From: an uncultured Ruminococcus sp.
GTDB lineage: Bacteria > Bacillota > Clostridia > Oscillospirales > Acutalibacteraceae
NCBI GenBank assembly: GCA_902799245.1
Contig: CADBZY010000003.1
Coordinates: 62,001-126,000 of the forward strand
Length of the DNA stretch: 64,000 nt
Reading direction: 5' to 3'
The notes beneath the pieces were generated by a model. It was not told the DNA's origin. It searched no databases and was given only the letters and a program-made list of their open reading frames with translations. The position numbers were made by a program, and so were the translations under genes. Positions within the stretch are counted from its first letter, which is position 1; each line of letters opens with the position of its first letter. Positions 17,067 through 25,299 of this stretch are shown here, in pieces.

Positions 17067-17987
17067 TTATCTCAGTACGCCGTTAATGTCATCCTTCATG
17101 CGAAGCGCCTCGCGCCTTGCTGCTCCGGCAAAATCCTTCTCGTCGCAGCCTTCCTTCTTGTAGGCACACATGATGGCACGTGAAGAATTGACAATCGCCC
17201 CGAGTCCGTCCTTATTGAATGCGCCGACAAGGCCCTGTGCTCCACCGCCCTGTGCGCCGTAGCCCGGCACGAGGAAGAAAATGGAAGGATGCTCTCTGCG
17301 CAGCTCGGTGAGCTGTTCGGGATAGGTGGCGCCAACAACAGCACCCACACCGGTAAATCCGTAATTGCCGGGAAGCTCCTTGCCCCATTCGTCACACATG
17401 CAAGCCATGCGTCCGTAAATTGTCTCTCCGCCTTCGAGAGGAAGGTTCTGAAGCTCGCCGGAGGACTTGTTGGAGGTTTTTACAAGAACGAAAATGCCCT
17501 TGTCCTGCGCCGCGCAAACTTTCAGCAGCGGATCAATGCCGTCGCTTCCGAGATAGCCGTTGACTGTCAGCGCATCTGCGCCGAATGCGGCAATTTGCTC
17601 GCCGTCAACGTCGGTGATTCCTAAATGACCGGCTGCGTATGCCTCCATGGTGGCGCCAATATCATTGCGCTTGCCGTCGGTAATGACATACATCCCCTTG
17701 GACTTGGCATATTCCACCGTGCGTTCAAAAGTTCTCACGCCCTGCCAGCCGTACATCTCATAATACGCCATCTGCGGCTTGACAGCGGGAACAATATCGC
17801 ACAGCGCGTCGATAAGTCCGGTGTTGAATTCATAAAGCGCTTCGGCCGCGCCTTCCAGCGTTCTGCCGTACTGTCCGAAGCATTTTTCCTTGATGTACTG
17901 CGGCACATAGTCGAGCTTCGGGTCAAGACCAGCGACTGTTGGATTTTTCAGTTCTATTATTTTTTCAATAAGCGGATTAAATGACAT
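17067..17987 (-). CDS. pyrF: Orotidine 5'-phosphate decarboxylase (type 2)
   Basis: A 306-residue TIM-barrel enzyme that converts OMP to UMP. Marks are GLDPKLDYVP, VKPQMAYYE and the catalytic charge network in VITDGKRNDIGAT, followed by ALTVNGYLG and FLVPGYGAQGG. At about 306 residues it is the longer type 2 form rather than the 240-residue type 1 form. It has its own promoter (18021-18049) and an AAAGGA ribosome site. The GH3 gene follows directly. PyrE, which makes its substrate, is encoded separately at 935-1606. Confidence 0.95.
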   Translation of the reverse strand: MSFNPLIEKIIELKNPTVAGLDPKLDYVPQYIKEKCFGQYGRTLEGAAEALYEFNTGLIDALCDIVPAVKPQMAYYEMYGWQGVRTFERTVEYAKSKGMYVITDGKRNDIGATMEAYAAGHLGITDVDGEQIAAFGADALTVNGYLGSDGIDPLLKVCAAQDKGIFVLVKTSNKSSGELQNLPLEGGETIYGRMACMCDEWGKELPGNYGFTGVGAVVGATYPEQLTELRREHPSIFFLVPGYGAQGGGAQGLVGAFNKDGLGAIVNSSRAIMCAYKKEGCDEKDFAGAARREALRMKDDINGVLR

Positions 17988-18020
17988 AATTCATTGTTCC
18001 TTTCTTTTTGATTTCTCATA

Positions 18021-18049
18021 ATTATATATCAATTGTTCAGAAAAAACAA
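18021..18049 (-). promoter_or_regulatory. Promoter of pyrF
   Basis: Minus-strand TTGTTT (18044-18049), 17-base spacer, TATAAT (18021-18026). The -35 box is weak. The leader is about 25 bases. Confidence 0.55.
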
Positions 18050-18068
18050 CTGTCTGACGGACAAAATT

Positions 18069-19322
18069 TCAAAAAACCTTTTTGCCACCGCAAAACGTTG
18101 CCTTGACCCTCCCGGTCAGAATTTCGCCCTTGAAAACGGCATTTCTTGATCTGCCGTGAAGTTTTTCAGGATCGACCGTCCATTCCTCCTTCAGATCAAC
18201 CAAAGCAACATCCGCCGGAGCGCCGACTTTAATCTCACCGCAGGGCAACTCCATTATTCTGGAGGGATTGAATGACATGAGTCTTACAACATCGCTGAGA
18301 GTCAATTCGTTGCCCATATATGTCAGCGTAGCGGACAGAGACGTTTCCATTCCGACAACGCCGTTCGGTGCATTGACAAAATCCGCCTTTTCAAGTGGAG
18401 AATGCGGCGCGTGATCTGTCGCAATGGCGTCGATGGTGCCGTCCTGCAATCCGCGAATCACAGCCAGTCTGTCCTCTTCCTCACGAAGCGGAGGATTCAT
18501 GCGGTAATCCGCGTCACAACCAAGCACCTTTTCATAGGTATACACAAAGTAATGCGGTGCTGTCTCGCATGTCACCTTCACGCCGCGTGCCTTGGCCTGA
18601 CGGATGATTTCTATGGACTCCTTTGTGCTGACGTGACAGATATGCACGGGCGCATTGACGCTCTCAGCAAGCCTGATGGTGCGGTCAATATCTCCGAATT
18701 CCGATGAAGACGACATTCCCTTGACGCCGAGCAGCTGAGAAGCCCTGCCTTCATGAACCTTGCCGCCTGCCGCCTGCGTTAAGTCCTCGCAGTGGCAGAG
18801 CACAGGAAGCCCCAGCCTTTTGCCTTCCTTAAGAGCGGAAAGAAGCATTTCGTCATTCTCAACCGGACGGCCGTCATCCGACAACGCCGCTGCTCCCGCA
18901 TTTTTTAATGCTTCATAATCACAGCAGACCTTTCCGGAAAGTCCGTAGGTAATGGCAGCAGCCGGATATACATGAATTCCCGTTGCGCCCGCCTTGTCAA
19001 TGATATATTTCACCGTTTCATGGCTGTCCACAGCAGGAACAGTATTGGGCATACACACAAGCGAAGTTACGCCGCCGGCGACGGCAGCCGCGCAGCCGGA
19101 AAGAATATCCTCCTTCTGCGTCTGACCGGGATCGCGCAGATGGACATGCATATCCACAAGCCCCGGAAAAGCATGGAGGCCTGTCGCTTCGATCACTTCA
19201 TCTTCCGCCGTCACCTCCGCGTTTCCACCCACCTGAACAAATACACCGTCGCGAATCACTATATCGCCAACGGTAACGCCGTCAATATTTACGATTGAAG
19301 CATTTCTAATAATGGTTGCCAT
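18069..19322 (-). CDS. pyrC: Dihydroorotase
   Basis: A 417-residue zinc amidohydrolase that cyclises carbamoyl-aspartate to dihydroorotate. The metal-binding histidines are in VDMHVHLRDPGQTQKED; later ligands are in ICHVSTKES, CETAPHYF and AIATDHAPHSPLEK. This is the class I bacterial type. The start at 19322 (MATIIRNASIVN) is preceded by GGCGGTG about ten bases upstream; a longer frame upstream has no family similarity. It lies after a strong hairpin at 19382-19418. The product feeds PyrD/PyrK at 23195-24879. Confidence 0.94.
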   Translation of the reverse strand: MATIIRNASIVNIDGVTVGDIVIRDGVFVQVGGNAEVTAEDEVIEATGLHAFPGLVDMHVHLRDPGQTQKEDILSGCAAAVAGGVTSLVCMPNTVPAVDSHETVKYIIDKAGATGIHVYPAAAITYGLSGKVCCDYEALKNAGAAALSDDGRPVENDEMLLSALKEGKRLGLPVLCHCEDLTQAAGGKVHEGRASQLLGVKGMSSSSEFGDIDRTIRLAESVNAPVHICHVSTKESIEIIRQAKARGVKVTCETAPHYFVYTYEKVLGCDADYRMNPPLREEEDRLAVIRGLQDGTIDAIATDHAPHSPLEKADFVNAPNGVVGMETSLSATLTYMGNELTLSDVVRLMSFNPSRIMELPCGEIKVGAPADVALVDLKEEWTVDPEKLHGRSRNAVFKGEILTGRVKATFCGGKKVF

Positions 19323-19381
19323 AATGATCAGGCACCGCCTTTCTCCAAAACTAAAACAAGGTACAAAAAAAGCGGAAAAAC

Positions 19382-19418
19382 TGTCATACCGATAAATGAA
19401 CAATTTATCGGTATGACA
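19382..19418 (-). terminator. Terminator or attenuator hairpin ahead of pyrC
   Basis: A perfect 16-bp inverted repeat, TGTCATACCGATAAAT (19382-19397) and its complement (19403-19418) with a five-base loop, followed on the minus strand by T5 and T7 runs. It ends the phosphoesterase-like gene and lies about 60 bases before pyrC, where it could also limit read-through into pyrC. Confidence 0.75.
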
Positions 19419-19434
19419 TCATCCGCCACTGTGA

Positions 19435-20721
19435 TCAGATTTTAATATCACCGAAAACCTTGATTTTTTCTATTTCCTCTGCCGTCTTGAATCTGTCGTA
19501 TGAATGAACGGCGTCGGTGTTGCCCATCTCAGCCTGCAGTTCGCTTATGTATTCCGAACGGGTCTTTACTCTTGAAACACGTCGAACCTGACCGCTGCCC
19601 TTCATTCCGCGGCGCGCGTTTTCCTTTGCACGCTCCTGCGGCGACATATAGACAGTTCGTTCCTTGTTCTCGGTACCTTTCTTTGCATAAACCGAACGCT
19701 CCTTGTGTCTGACATTGTCCCACCAATCGTGCAGGGCGTCAGTGCGCTCATTGAGCAGATCGCGGATGGCTCTGCCTTCGGATCTTGCCCAGTACATAAA
19801 CACCTCATATGCGTTGTCTGTGCTGACAGGCATAGTCTTGAGCAACGGGCTGTTAGGTCTGGCTATGCTGATAACCGAAATTTCGGGAGGATTATTGAAG
19901 CGAATTCTTGACGGACTGCCCAGACCGCGTGTGACATACATTTTACTGCGCGCCATACGGTACTCGCCGGCAGTATAGGCAATCTTGTTGTTTCTAATCA
20001 GCCTCTCAAAAAACGGGATCCGATAATATCCGCCGTGGGTACCTCCGGCAAAAATCAAAGAAGCACCCCAGCGCGAATACGCCTCAAAGCCCTTTGCATA
20101 ACCGGTCAGCAGAATGACAGTGGCATCCTGAGGGCATTCTCCCAGCGCGTCAAACACATCGTTGTTGCGCACCTTCTGGAATTTCCAGTCCTTGACCGGC
20201 TTGGACGAGTCTTCCTTAAGACCCGGGCAATATCCGTAAATGTAGAGCTTTTCACCGTCAACGTTTATCTCCGCGCGGGAATTGTTGAGAATAACTCCGC
20301 CAGCTTCTCCGACAGACTTGACAAAATTCTTGTGCAGCGTACCGTTGCCGAGGCGAAGATCATCCTTGCCGGGAACCATAACAACGGGAATATCTCTGCC
20401 CACCGAATCGAGGAAATCATAAAACGCGTCGAGATCGGCAGCTTTCGCGTCGCCCATATTTCCCGCAAAAAGGATATAGTCCGGGCGCTCTCTTCTGACC
20501 TTGCGTGCAAGCTCGGAATTCTTGTTTCCGAAAGACATGCTGTGCAGGTCGCTTATCACCACGAACTTCATACCGTCAAGCACACGCGGCAGTCCGTTAA
20601 CCGTAACCGCCTTATGGGTGGTCGACAACACAAACTTGCTTCTGATGAACTCCATATAGATCATGCATGCAGTAAAGACCGCAAGTAAAACAACGATCCA
20701 TAGCCAGTTAGGCAGCAACAT
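19435..20721 (-). CDS. Metallophosphoesterase-fold protein with substituted active site
   Basis: A 428-residue protein with one N-terminal membrane segment (residues 4-22) and a calcineurin-like phosphoesterase domain closest to the YkuE/YaeI group. The family motifs can be aligned but are altered: SDLHS (58-61) keeps the first D and H; GDxxD becomes GNMGD (87-91); GNHD becomes GKDD (118-121); the histidine of the LLSHxP motif is missing in LLTGYAKGF (204-212); GHTHGG becomes GGTHGG (226-231). Most metal ligands are therefore lost. The C-terminal 140 residues are a charged tail. The ATG at 20721 has GGGGGA seven bases upstream. Probably a pseudoenzyme with a binding or structural role; that is inference. 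Confidence 0.75.
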   Translation of the reverse strand: MLLPNWLWIVVLLAVFTACMIYMEFIRSKFVLSTTHKAVTVNGLPRVLDGMKFVVISDLHSMSFGNKNSELARKVRRERPDYILFAGNMGDAKAADLDAFYDFLDSVGRDIPVVMVPGKDDLRLGNGTLHKNFVKSVGEAGGVILNNSRAEINVDGEKLYIYGYCPGLKEDSSKPVKDWKFQKVRNNDVFDALGECPQDATVILLTGYAKGFEAYSRWGASLIFAGGTHGGYYRIPFFERLIRNNKIAYTAGEYRMARSKMYVTRGLGSPSRIRFNNPPEISVISIARPNSPLLKTMPVSTDNAYEVFMYWARSEGRAIRDLLNERTDALHDWWDNVRHKERSVYAKKGTENKERTVYMSPQERAKENARRGMKGSGQVRRVSRVKTRSEYISELQAEMGNTDAVHSYDRFKTAEEIEKIKVFGDIKI

Positions 20722-20862
20722 GATACATTCCCCCAATGAATAATTGATTTATATAACTATCCGATTACATTATACATTACAAATTCAATTAAGTCTATAC
20801 CCTTTTACGAAAAATTTACGAACTTTTTTTGTCGTTGTTTGTACGCTTGTCACATGAGACAT

Positions 20863-22219
20863 AAAAAAACGGTACCGACATATTCCTACATCGGTACCGC
20901 CTCCGGCTTTATGCCGCCGTAGCTATTCATTTTTTCAATGTCCTGTTGCTTCTATTGCCGGGTTCTCAATCGATCGCCCGTATCCCGGCTTTCTTCGCTT
21001 TAACACTTACGCCCTGCGAAGTTGCCTCTCAAAGCTTAATTGTACTTTGGACTCACCCTTTACATTTCATTTCTTGTCAGCTTGTAATACTTTCTTTTCA
21101 TAAGAAGTTCACTTGCTTTCATCGAAACTCAACCTGGTGAAGCTTTATACTTTCATTGGACTCGACCCTTTACATTTTTTACGATCTATATTTTTATATC
21201 TCGTTCAGGTCTTATTTAATCTTCTTACAGCTTACGCCTCTTAAGATTATTTACATCGGATTTGCCGCTGCTGTTTTAAACCTGTCGGGTTCTTTCTATA
21301 ATTGAACGCTGTCTTCTTGTTTCAGCATTTGGCGTTGTTCGCTCTCTGCTTTCCACATTTCCGGTTTTTTACTTTTTCAGCGTAACCGTCTTCTTTGTGC
21401 AGCGTATTGATCTTTTTCTGTATAATTTTTTCTGCACGCGACTTATTACATTCTTGTTCTTTTCGTTCTTTCTTGTTACTGACGTCCCGCCATCAACACA
21501 ACCGGCTGAGAACATCTTTTCTGTCGCTTTTCTATTTTTCTCTTTCTTCACTTCGTGCAATTGTTTTCTCTTTGTATCCCGGCGGCTTTTTCTTGCCTTT
21601 GGCTTTTTCTTGTTTTTGATCCGCCTTATATTGCACATTCAATGCAGAAATTTTTATACTTTTTTCGCGCGGCTTTGGTCTGCTCAATTTTTGTTTCCGT
21701 TTCTGTTATGTTTCTGTTTCTTTCGGCAGTTTCAGAATTGTTTCAAACGGTTTTCCGATCCGTTTGCTTGCTTACATTATTGAAGCCTTTGGAATTCTTC
21801 ATTGCTTTTGTAACTCCAAGGCGTACTGTTCATAAACATTGCACAGGCTTTTATCTTGCATCAATCGATCTGCTTTGATTATTCATCTCGGATCGCTTGC
21901 TATAAAAACTCTCGGTGCTCATTGCCTTTTTTTGTTACGCAGCAATTTCAAATCTGTGGGCTTCGGTTCCGATGTGCTGTGAGGCTGTTACTGCATCCAT
22001 CGGCGTCACCCCGTTTCTTTTGTATTGCCTAATCAAGCTCTGTTCTGAAAAGGATTCGGTTCTTTATCATTTCAGGTTTTTCCCATATGATATTCGCCTC
22101 AGACAGCTTACTTTTTTCGGTCTTATTTTTTCGATCAATATTTTGATCTACGTCTTCTTTTTACGTAAGACTTACTTTTTCATTCTGTCTGTCCTTAACT
22201 TTGCCGCTCTCTTAAGCTC
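20863..22219 (-). ncRNA. Candidate large non-coding RNA, about 1.35 kb
   Basis: No credible gene covers this stretch. The frames of 60-128 codons on the plus strand are artefacts of a pyrimidine-rich strand and lack ribosome sites. On the minus strand a consensus promoter (22226-22254) begins a purine-rich transcript that ends at an intrinsic terminator, GGTACCGA/TCGGTACC plus seven T (20863-20898). Many local stems are visible: GATCAA/TTGATC (22134-22149), AAACGG/CCGTTT (about 21742-21762), CTTCGC/GCGAAG (about 20995-21024) and GCCGGG/CCCGGC (20958-20990). A 37-base element occurs twice (near 21031-21067 and 21140-21177). A 21-codon frame with GGGG eight bases upstream (22000-21935) could be translated. 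Known large classes such as OLE, ROOL or GOLLD were considered, but I cannot assign one. Confidence 0.5.
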
Positions 22220-22225
22220 AACTAT

Positions 22226-22254
22226 AATATAGCACATCTTATCGGGTTTGTCAA
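22226..22254 (-). promoter_or_regulatory. Consensus promoter of the large non-coding unit
   Basis: Minus-strand TTGACA (22249-22254), exactly 17 bases, TATATT (22226-22231). It points away from the DUF1292 gene, whose own promoter is 60 bases further on. Confidence 0.72.
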
Positions 22255-22313
22255 TAGTTTTTTTTAAAAAACTGAAAAAAATTTATTTATTTTGAAATAA
22301 TGCAAATTTCCTA

Positions 22314-22342
22314 TTGACATGTGGAAAAAAAGCGTGTAGAAT
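22314..22342 (+). promoter_or_regulatory. Promoter of the DUF1292 gene
   Basis: TTGACA (22314-22319), 17-base spacer, TAGAAT (22337-22342). The leader of about 110 bases can form a GCCGT/ACGGC hairpin near 22385-22410. Confidence 0.75.
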
Positions 22343-22461
22343 ACTATTGGTTTTTGAAGAAACTGCGGATAAAGAGCCTGTCAGCCGTGCTTTGGCGCGG
22401 TTTTACGGCATCCGATGAGCAGCACATTATTTTTTTGTATAAGTGAGGACTGCGACAACAC

Positions 22462-22833
22462 ATGAGTGACGAGATCAACACAAGCGGTGAAACCGCTGCT
22501 GACCAGGACGACGAAGAAGACGACAGCATCATCTCTCTGATAGACGATGAAGGGCGCACATCCGAATATGAAATTCTCGACGCCATCGAAACCGAAGAAG
22601 GTATGTTCGTTGCCCTTATGCCGCTGGCTTCCATCGACAAGGAGACAGGCGAAGCGGAATACATGATTCTTCAGGTTGACGTCGTGGACGATGAGGAAGA
22701 GCTTGCCGAAATCGAGGACGATGAGTTGCTCATGGCGCTGGATGATCTCTTCCGCGAACGCTTCAAGGAGCTTTACGGTGACGAGGACGAAGATGTACCG
22801 GAAGACGGCGTTGATTCTCTCGCCGGAGCATAA
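22462..22833 (+). CDS. DUF1292 domain protein (YrzB-like)
   Basis: A 123-residue, strongly acidic soluble protein. The central part (ISLIDDEGRTSEYEILDAIE, then MFVALMPL, EAEYMILQVDV, LAEIEDDELLMALDDLF) is the DUF1292 core, a short beta-rich domain common in Firmicutes and often encoded near ruvX. Here ruvX lies 2 kb downstream in a separate unit. N- and C-terminal extensions of about 20 residues are acidic and low complexity. AGGA lies about 11 bases before the ATG. Function is unknown. Confidence 0.85.
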   Translation: MSDEINTSGETAADQDDEEDDSIISLIDDEGRTSEYEILDAIETEEGMFVALMPLASIDKETGEAEYMILQVDVVDDEEELAEIEDDELLMALDDLFRERFKELYGDEDEDVPEDGVDSLAGA

Positions 22834-22861
22834 TCTGTTTGAAACATCATATAATATTTAC

Positions 22862-23076
22862 ACAGCTTAATATTCTGCCCGATTCGCGAACTGCGCTTTT
22901 ATAACCCTACAAATTATTCTTAGGGAGCCAGGCCTCCGGCGGTGGATTGCAGACCTCCCGCAGTCTTGAACTGAGTACGGAAGAAGGGAGCGAGAAGCCG
23001 TTGGGATGGCACCCACCTGTTACTTTTAGTAGCAGGTTATTTAAAGTGCATTACGGTCGGGCGGGATTATTTTTTT
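22862..23076 (+). ncRNA. ssrS: Probable 6S RNA
   Basis: A gene-free stretch able to fold as one long rod, the form of 6S RNA, which mimics an open promoter and binds housekeeping RNA polymerase. The ends pair over a long distance: GCCCGA (from 22877) with TCGGGC (to 23062), TGCGCTTT with AAAGTGCA and ATAACC with GGTTAT. Inside are a bulged stem (CTCCC/GGGAG, CAGT/ACTG) and a 3' side hairpin ACCTGTTAC/GTAGCAGGT preceded by GGCACCCACCTG, a layout known from 6S RNAs. Length is about 200 bases and a T-rich end follows. A TATAAT box lies at 22850-22855. Assigned by eye only. Confidence 0.65.
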
Positions 23077-23131
23077 GCCTTTTATGACACACGGATTCTT
23101 GCTTTGAATGCCGTGTGTTTTACTTTTTTAT

Positions 23132-23160
23132 TTGACTTTATCGCACAAAAATGATATGAT
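23132..23160 (+). promoter_or_regulatory. Promoter of the pyrK-pyrD-ruvX-hemW operon
   Basis: TTGACT (23132-23137), 17-base spacer, TATGAT (23155-23160). The leader is under 30 bases, so no PyrR-type attenuator fits here. Confidence 0.7.
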
Positions 23161-23194
23161 AAAAAATAAGAAATACCCGAGGAGGCTTATTCAA

Positions 23195-23968
23195 ATGAAA
23201 TACACGCAAGAGCTTTGTCCCATCCTAAAGAAGGTACAGCTCAACAAAACGACCTTCAGCTTCAAGGTTGCTTCCAAGGAAGCCGTAAAGAGCATGAAGC
23301 CGGGGCAGTTCGCCAACATTCTGGTGGAGGGAAAGACTCTTCGCCGACCCATCTCTGTCTGCGGATTCAGCCGTGAGGAAGGCTTCATCCGCTTTGTCTT
23401 CGAGGTCAGAGGTGAAGGCACCGCCATTATGTCCGAAATGGCCGAAGGGCAGAATATGGATATTTTGGCGCCGCTTGGCAACGGCTTTGATATTGACCCA
23501 AACGAAAAAGCAGTATTCGTTGGCGGCGGAATAGGTGTTCCTCCGCTGCTGGGCGCATCCGCTCCCTACGGCGCAAACGCGACGGCTCTGCTCGGCTTCC
23601 GCAACAAAGACGCGATGATTCTCGCCGATGAATTTGCGGCCAACGGCGCGGACGTGCGTATCGCCACCGACGACGGTTCCTACGGTCTTCACGGATTCGT
23701 CACGCAGCTGCTGGCTCAAAGGCTCGATGAAGCGCCCTGTGACGTGATCTACGCCTGCGGGCCGAAGCCCATGCTGCGACTGACCGCAGCAGAAGCCGAA
23801 AAACGCGGCATTCGCTGCATGGTCTCTCTCGAAGAGAGAATGGGCTGCGGCGTGGGAGCCTGTCTGGTCTGCGCCTGCAAGACAAGAACGCCGGAAGGCG
23901 GAGAAAAATATCTTCACGTATGCAAGAACGGTCCCGTATTTGACAGCAGGGAGGTAATCTGGGAATGA
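23195..23968 (+). CDS. pyrK: Dihydroorotate dehydrogenase B, electron transfer subunit
   Basis: A 257-residue FAD and [2Fe-2S] protein that passes electrons from PyrD to NAD+. The FAD-binding barrel has RRPISVCGF, the NAD-binding domain has FVGGGIGVPPLLG and IYACGPKPML, and the cluster is held by four cysteines in RMGCGVGACLVCACK and the later HVCKNG. The ATG at 23195 has GAGGAGG nine bases upstream, the clear choice over longer frames. The stop overlaps the pyrD start by four bases, as expected for two subunits of one enzyme. Confidence 0.95.
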   Translation: MKYTQELCPILKKVQLNKTTFSFKVASKEAVKSMKPGQFANILVEGKTLRRPISVCGFSREEGFIRFVFEVRGEGTAIMSEMAEGQNMDILAPLGNGFDIDPNEKAVFVGGGIGVPPLLGASAPYGANATALLGFRNKDAMILADEFAANGADVRIATDDGSYGLHGFVTQLLAQRLDEAPCDVIYACGPKPMLRLTAAEAEKRGIRCMVSLEERMGCGVGACLVCACKTRTPEGGEKYLHVCKNGPVFDSREVIWE

Positions 23969-24879
23969 GCAGACTCAATGTAAATATCTGCGGGGTGGAC
24001 TTCAAGAATCCCGTCATTACAGCATCCGGAACCTACGGCTTCGGCAGGGAGTACAATGAATTCTATCCCATCTCAAAATTAGGGGGCATTTCCTCCAAGG
24101 GAATGACCATCCGCGAAAAGGCGGGCAATCCTCCGCCGCGCATAGCAGAAACACCCAGCGGTATTCTGAATTCCGTCGGACTGCAGAACCCCGGCGTGGA
24201 TCATTTTATTGAGAAAGACCTTCCTTGGCTGCGGGAACAAGATACTGTCATTATCGCCAACATCGCCGGCGCAACCGAAGAGGATTACGCCGCCATAGCG
24301 GAAAAGGTCAACGCCTCCGACGTGGACATGGTGGAGCTGAACATCTCCTGTCCCAACGTAAAGGCCGGCGGCGCGGCGTTCGGCACTTCCTGCGCCGGTG
24401 CGGAGCTGGTAACAGCTTTAGTCAGAAAGCACTGTCCGAATAAGCCTCTTATCGTAAAACTCTCGCCGAATGTCACGAGTATTTCCGAGATTGCAAAAGC
24501 CGTGGAAGCCGCCGGAGCCGACGCGGTATCTCTCATCAACACACTGCTCGGCATGAGAATCGACATCCGTACCCGCAGACCCATCCTGCGCAACAACAAG
24601 GGCGGCATGTCCGGCGCGGCTGTATTTCCCATCGCCGTGAGAATGGTTAATGAAGTTTACAACGCGGTCAAGATCCCGGTCATTGGTCTTGGCGGCATAT
24701 GCACATGGCAGGACGCGATTGAAATGACGCTTGCGGGTGCTTCCGCCATTCAGGTGGGTACCGTCATGTTTACAGATCCCTACGCGCCACTGAAAATTAT
24801 CGATGGAATGGACAATTACCTCGCTGAAAACAACATCGCCAACATCTCCGAGCTTGTCGGGCAGGTGCAGTTATGGTAA
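23965..24879 (+). CDS. pyrD: Dihydroorotate dehydrogenase B, catalytic subunit
   Basis: A 304-residue FMN-containing TIM barrel that oxidises dihydroorotate to orotate. It shows the substrate and FMN site NPVITASGTYGFG, LGGISSKGMT, NSVGLQNPGVDHF, the class 1 catalytic cysteine within ELNISCPNVKAGGAAFGTSC and the FMN phosphate segments PVIGLGGI and AIQVGTVMF. Pairing with PyrK marks it as the NAD-dependent type 1B. It overlaps pyrK by four bases and ruvX by seven, so it is tightly coupled on both sides. Confidence 0.96.
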   Translation: MSRLNVNICGVDFKNPVITASGTYGFGREYNEFYPISKLGGISSKGMTIREKAGNPPPRIAETPSGILNSVGLQNPGVDHFIEKDLPWLREQDTVIIANIAGATEEDYAAIAEKVNASDVDMVELNISCPNVKAGGAAFGTSCAGAELVTALVRKHCPNKPLIVKLSPNVTSISEIAKAVEAAGADAVSLINTLLGMRIDIRTRRPILRNNKGGMSGAAVFPIAVRMVNEVYNAVKIPVIGLGGICTWQDAIEMTLAGASAIQVGTVMFTDPYAPLKIIDGMDNYLAENNIANISELVGQVQLW

Positions 24880-25295
24880 TACTGTCGGTGGATTTCGGAC
24901 GGGCGCGCACCGGAATTGCGATATGCGACCCCGGTGAAATGCTCGCTTCACCTGTGACGGTGATCAACGAAAAGTACGTCCCCAATCTGGTGCAAAAAGT
25001 CGCTTCGCTTGCCGCTGAAAAAAAGGCGGAGCTGATCGTTGTCGGGCTGCCGGTCAACATGGACGGTTCGGAAGGTGAAAGCGCACAGAACGCCCGCCGC
25101 TTTGCCGAATCCCTCCGTGAAACCTGCGGCATTCCTGTCGATATGCTCGACGAGCGCTGCACCACCATGGAAGCGCATGTGTTCCTCAACGCCACCAACA
25201 CCCGCGGCAAAAAGCGCAAGGCGGTTGTTGACGCGGTATCGGCTGTGATCATACTGGAAAACTACCTCGCCAAGCGCAAATCGTCGGGAGCGTGA
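24873..25295 (+). CDS. ruvX: Holliday junction resolvase-like RuvX (YqgF)
   Basis: A 140-residue RNase H-fold protein. The acidic active-site residues are in ILSVDFGRARTGIA, VVGLPVNMDGSEGE, DERCTTMEA and DAVSAVIIL. The family is implicated in pre-16S rRNA end processing and was earlier proposed to cut Holliday junctions. Length is typical. It overlaps the pyrD stop by seven bases and precedes hemW by four, so it is part of the same message although its role is unrelated to pyrimidines. Confidence 0.92.
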   Translation: MVILSVDFGRARTGIAICDPGEMLASPVTVINEKYVPNLVQKVASLAAEKKAELIVVGLPVNMDGSEGESAQNARRFAESLRETCGIPVDMLDERCTTMEAHVFLNATNTRGKKRKAVVDAVSAVIILENYLAKRKSSGA

Positions 25296-25299
25296 TGTC

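Noticed and set aside
21369..21638. Minus-strand frame of 89 codons, Lys/Arg-rich
   Set aside because: Composition follows the purine bias of the strand; no ribosome site and no recognised domain. It lies within the candidate large RNA.
20946..22232. Several plus-strand frames of 60-128 codons
   Set aside because: They are rich in Phe, Cys, Leu and Ser because the strand is pyrimidine-rich, overlap one another, lack ribosome sites and have no family features.
22911..23060. Guanidine riboswitch or SRP RNA in place of 6S RNA
   Set aside because: The conserved cores of those RNAs were not found, whereas the long end-to-end stem and the 3' side hairpin fit 6S RNA.
23161..23194. PyrR attenuator ahead of pyrK
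   Set aside because: The leader is under 35 bases, with no room for competing hairpins.
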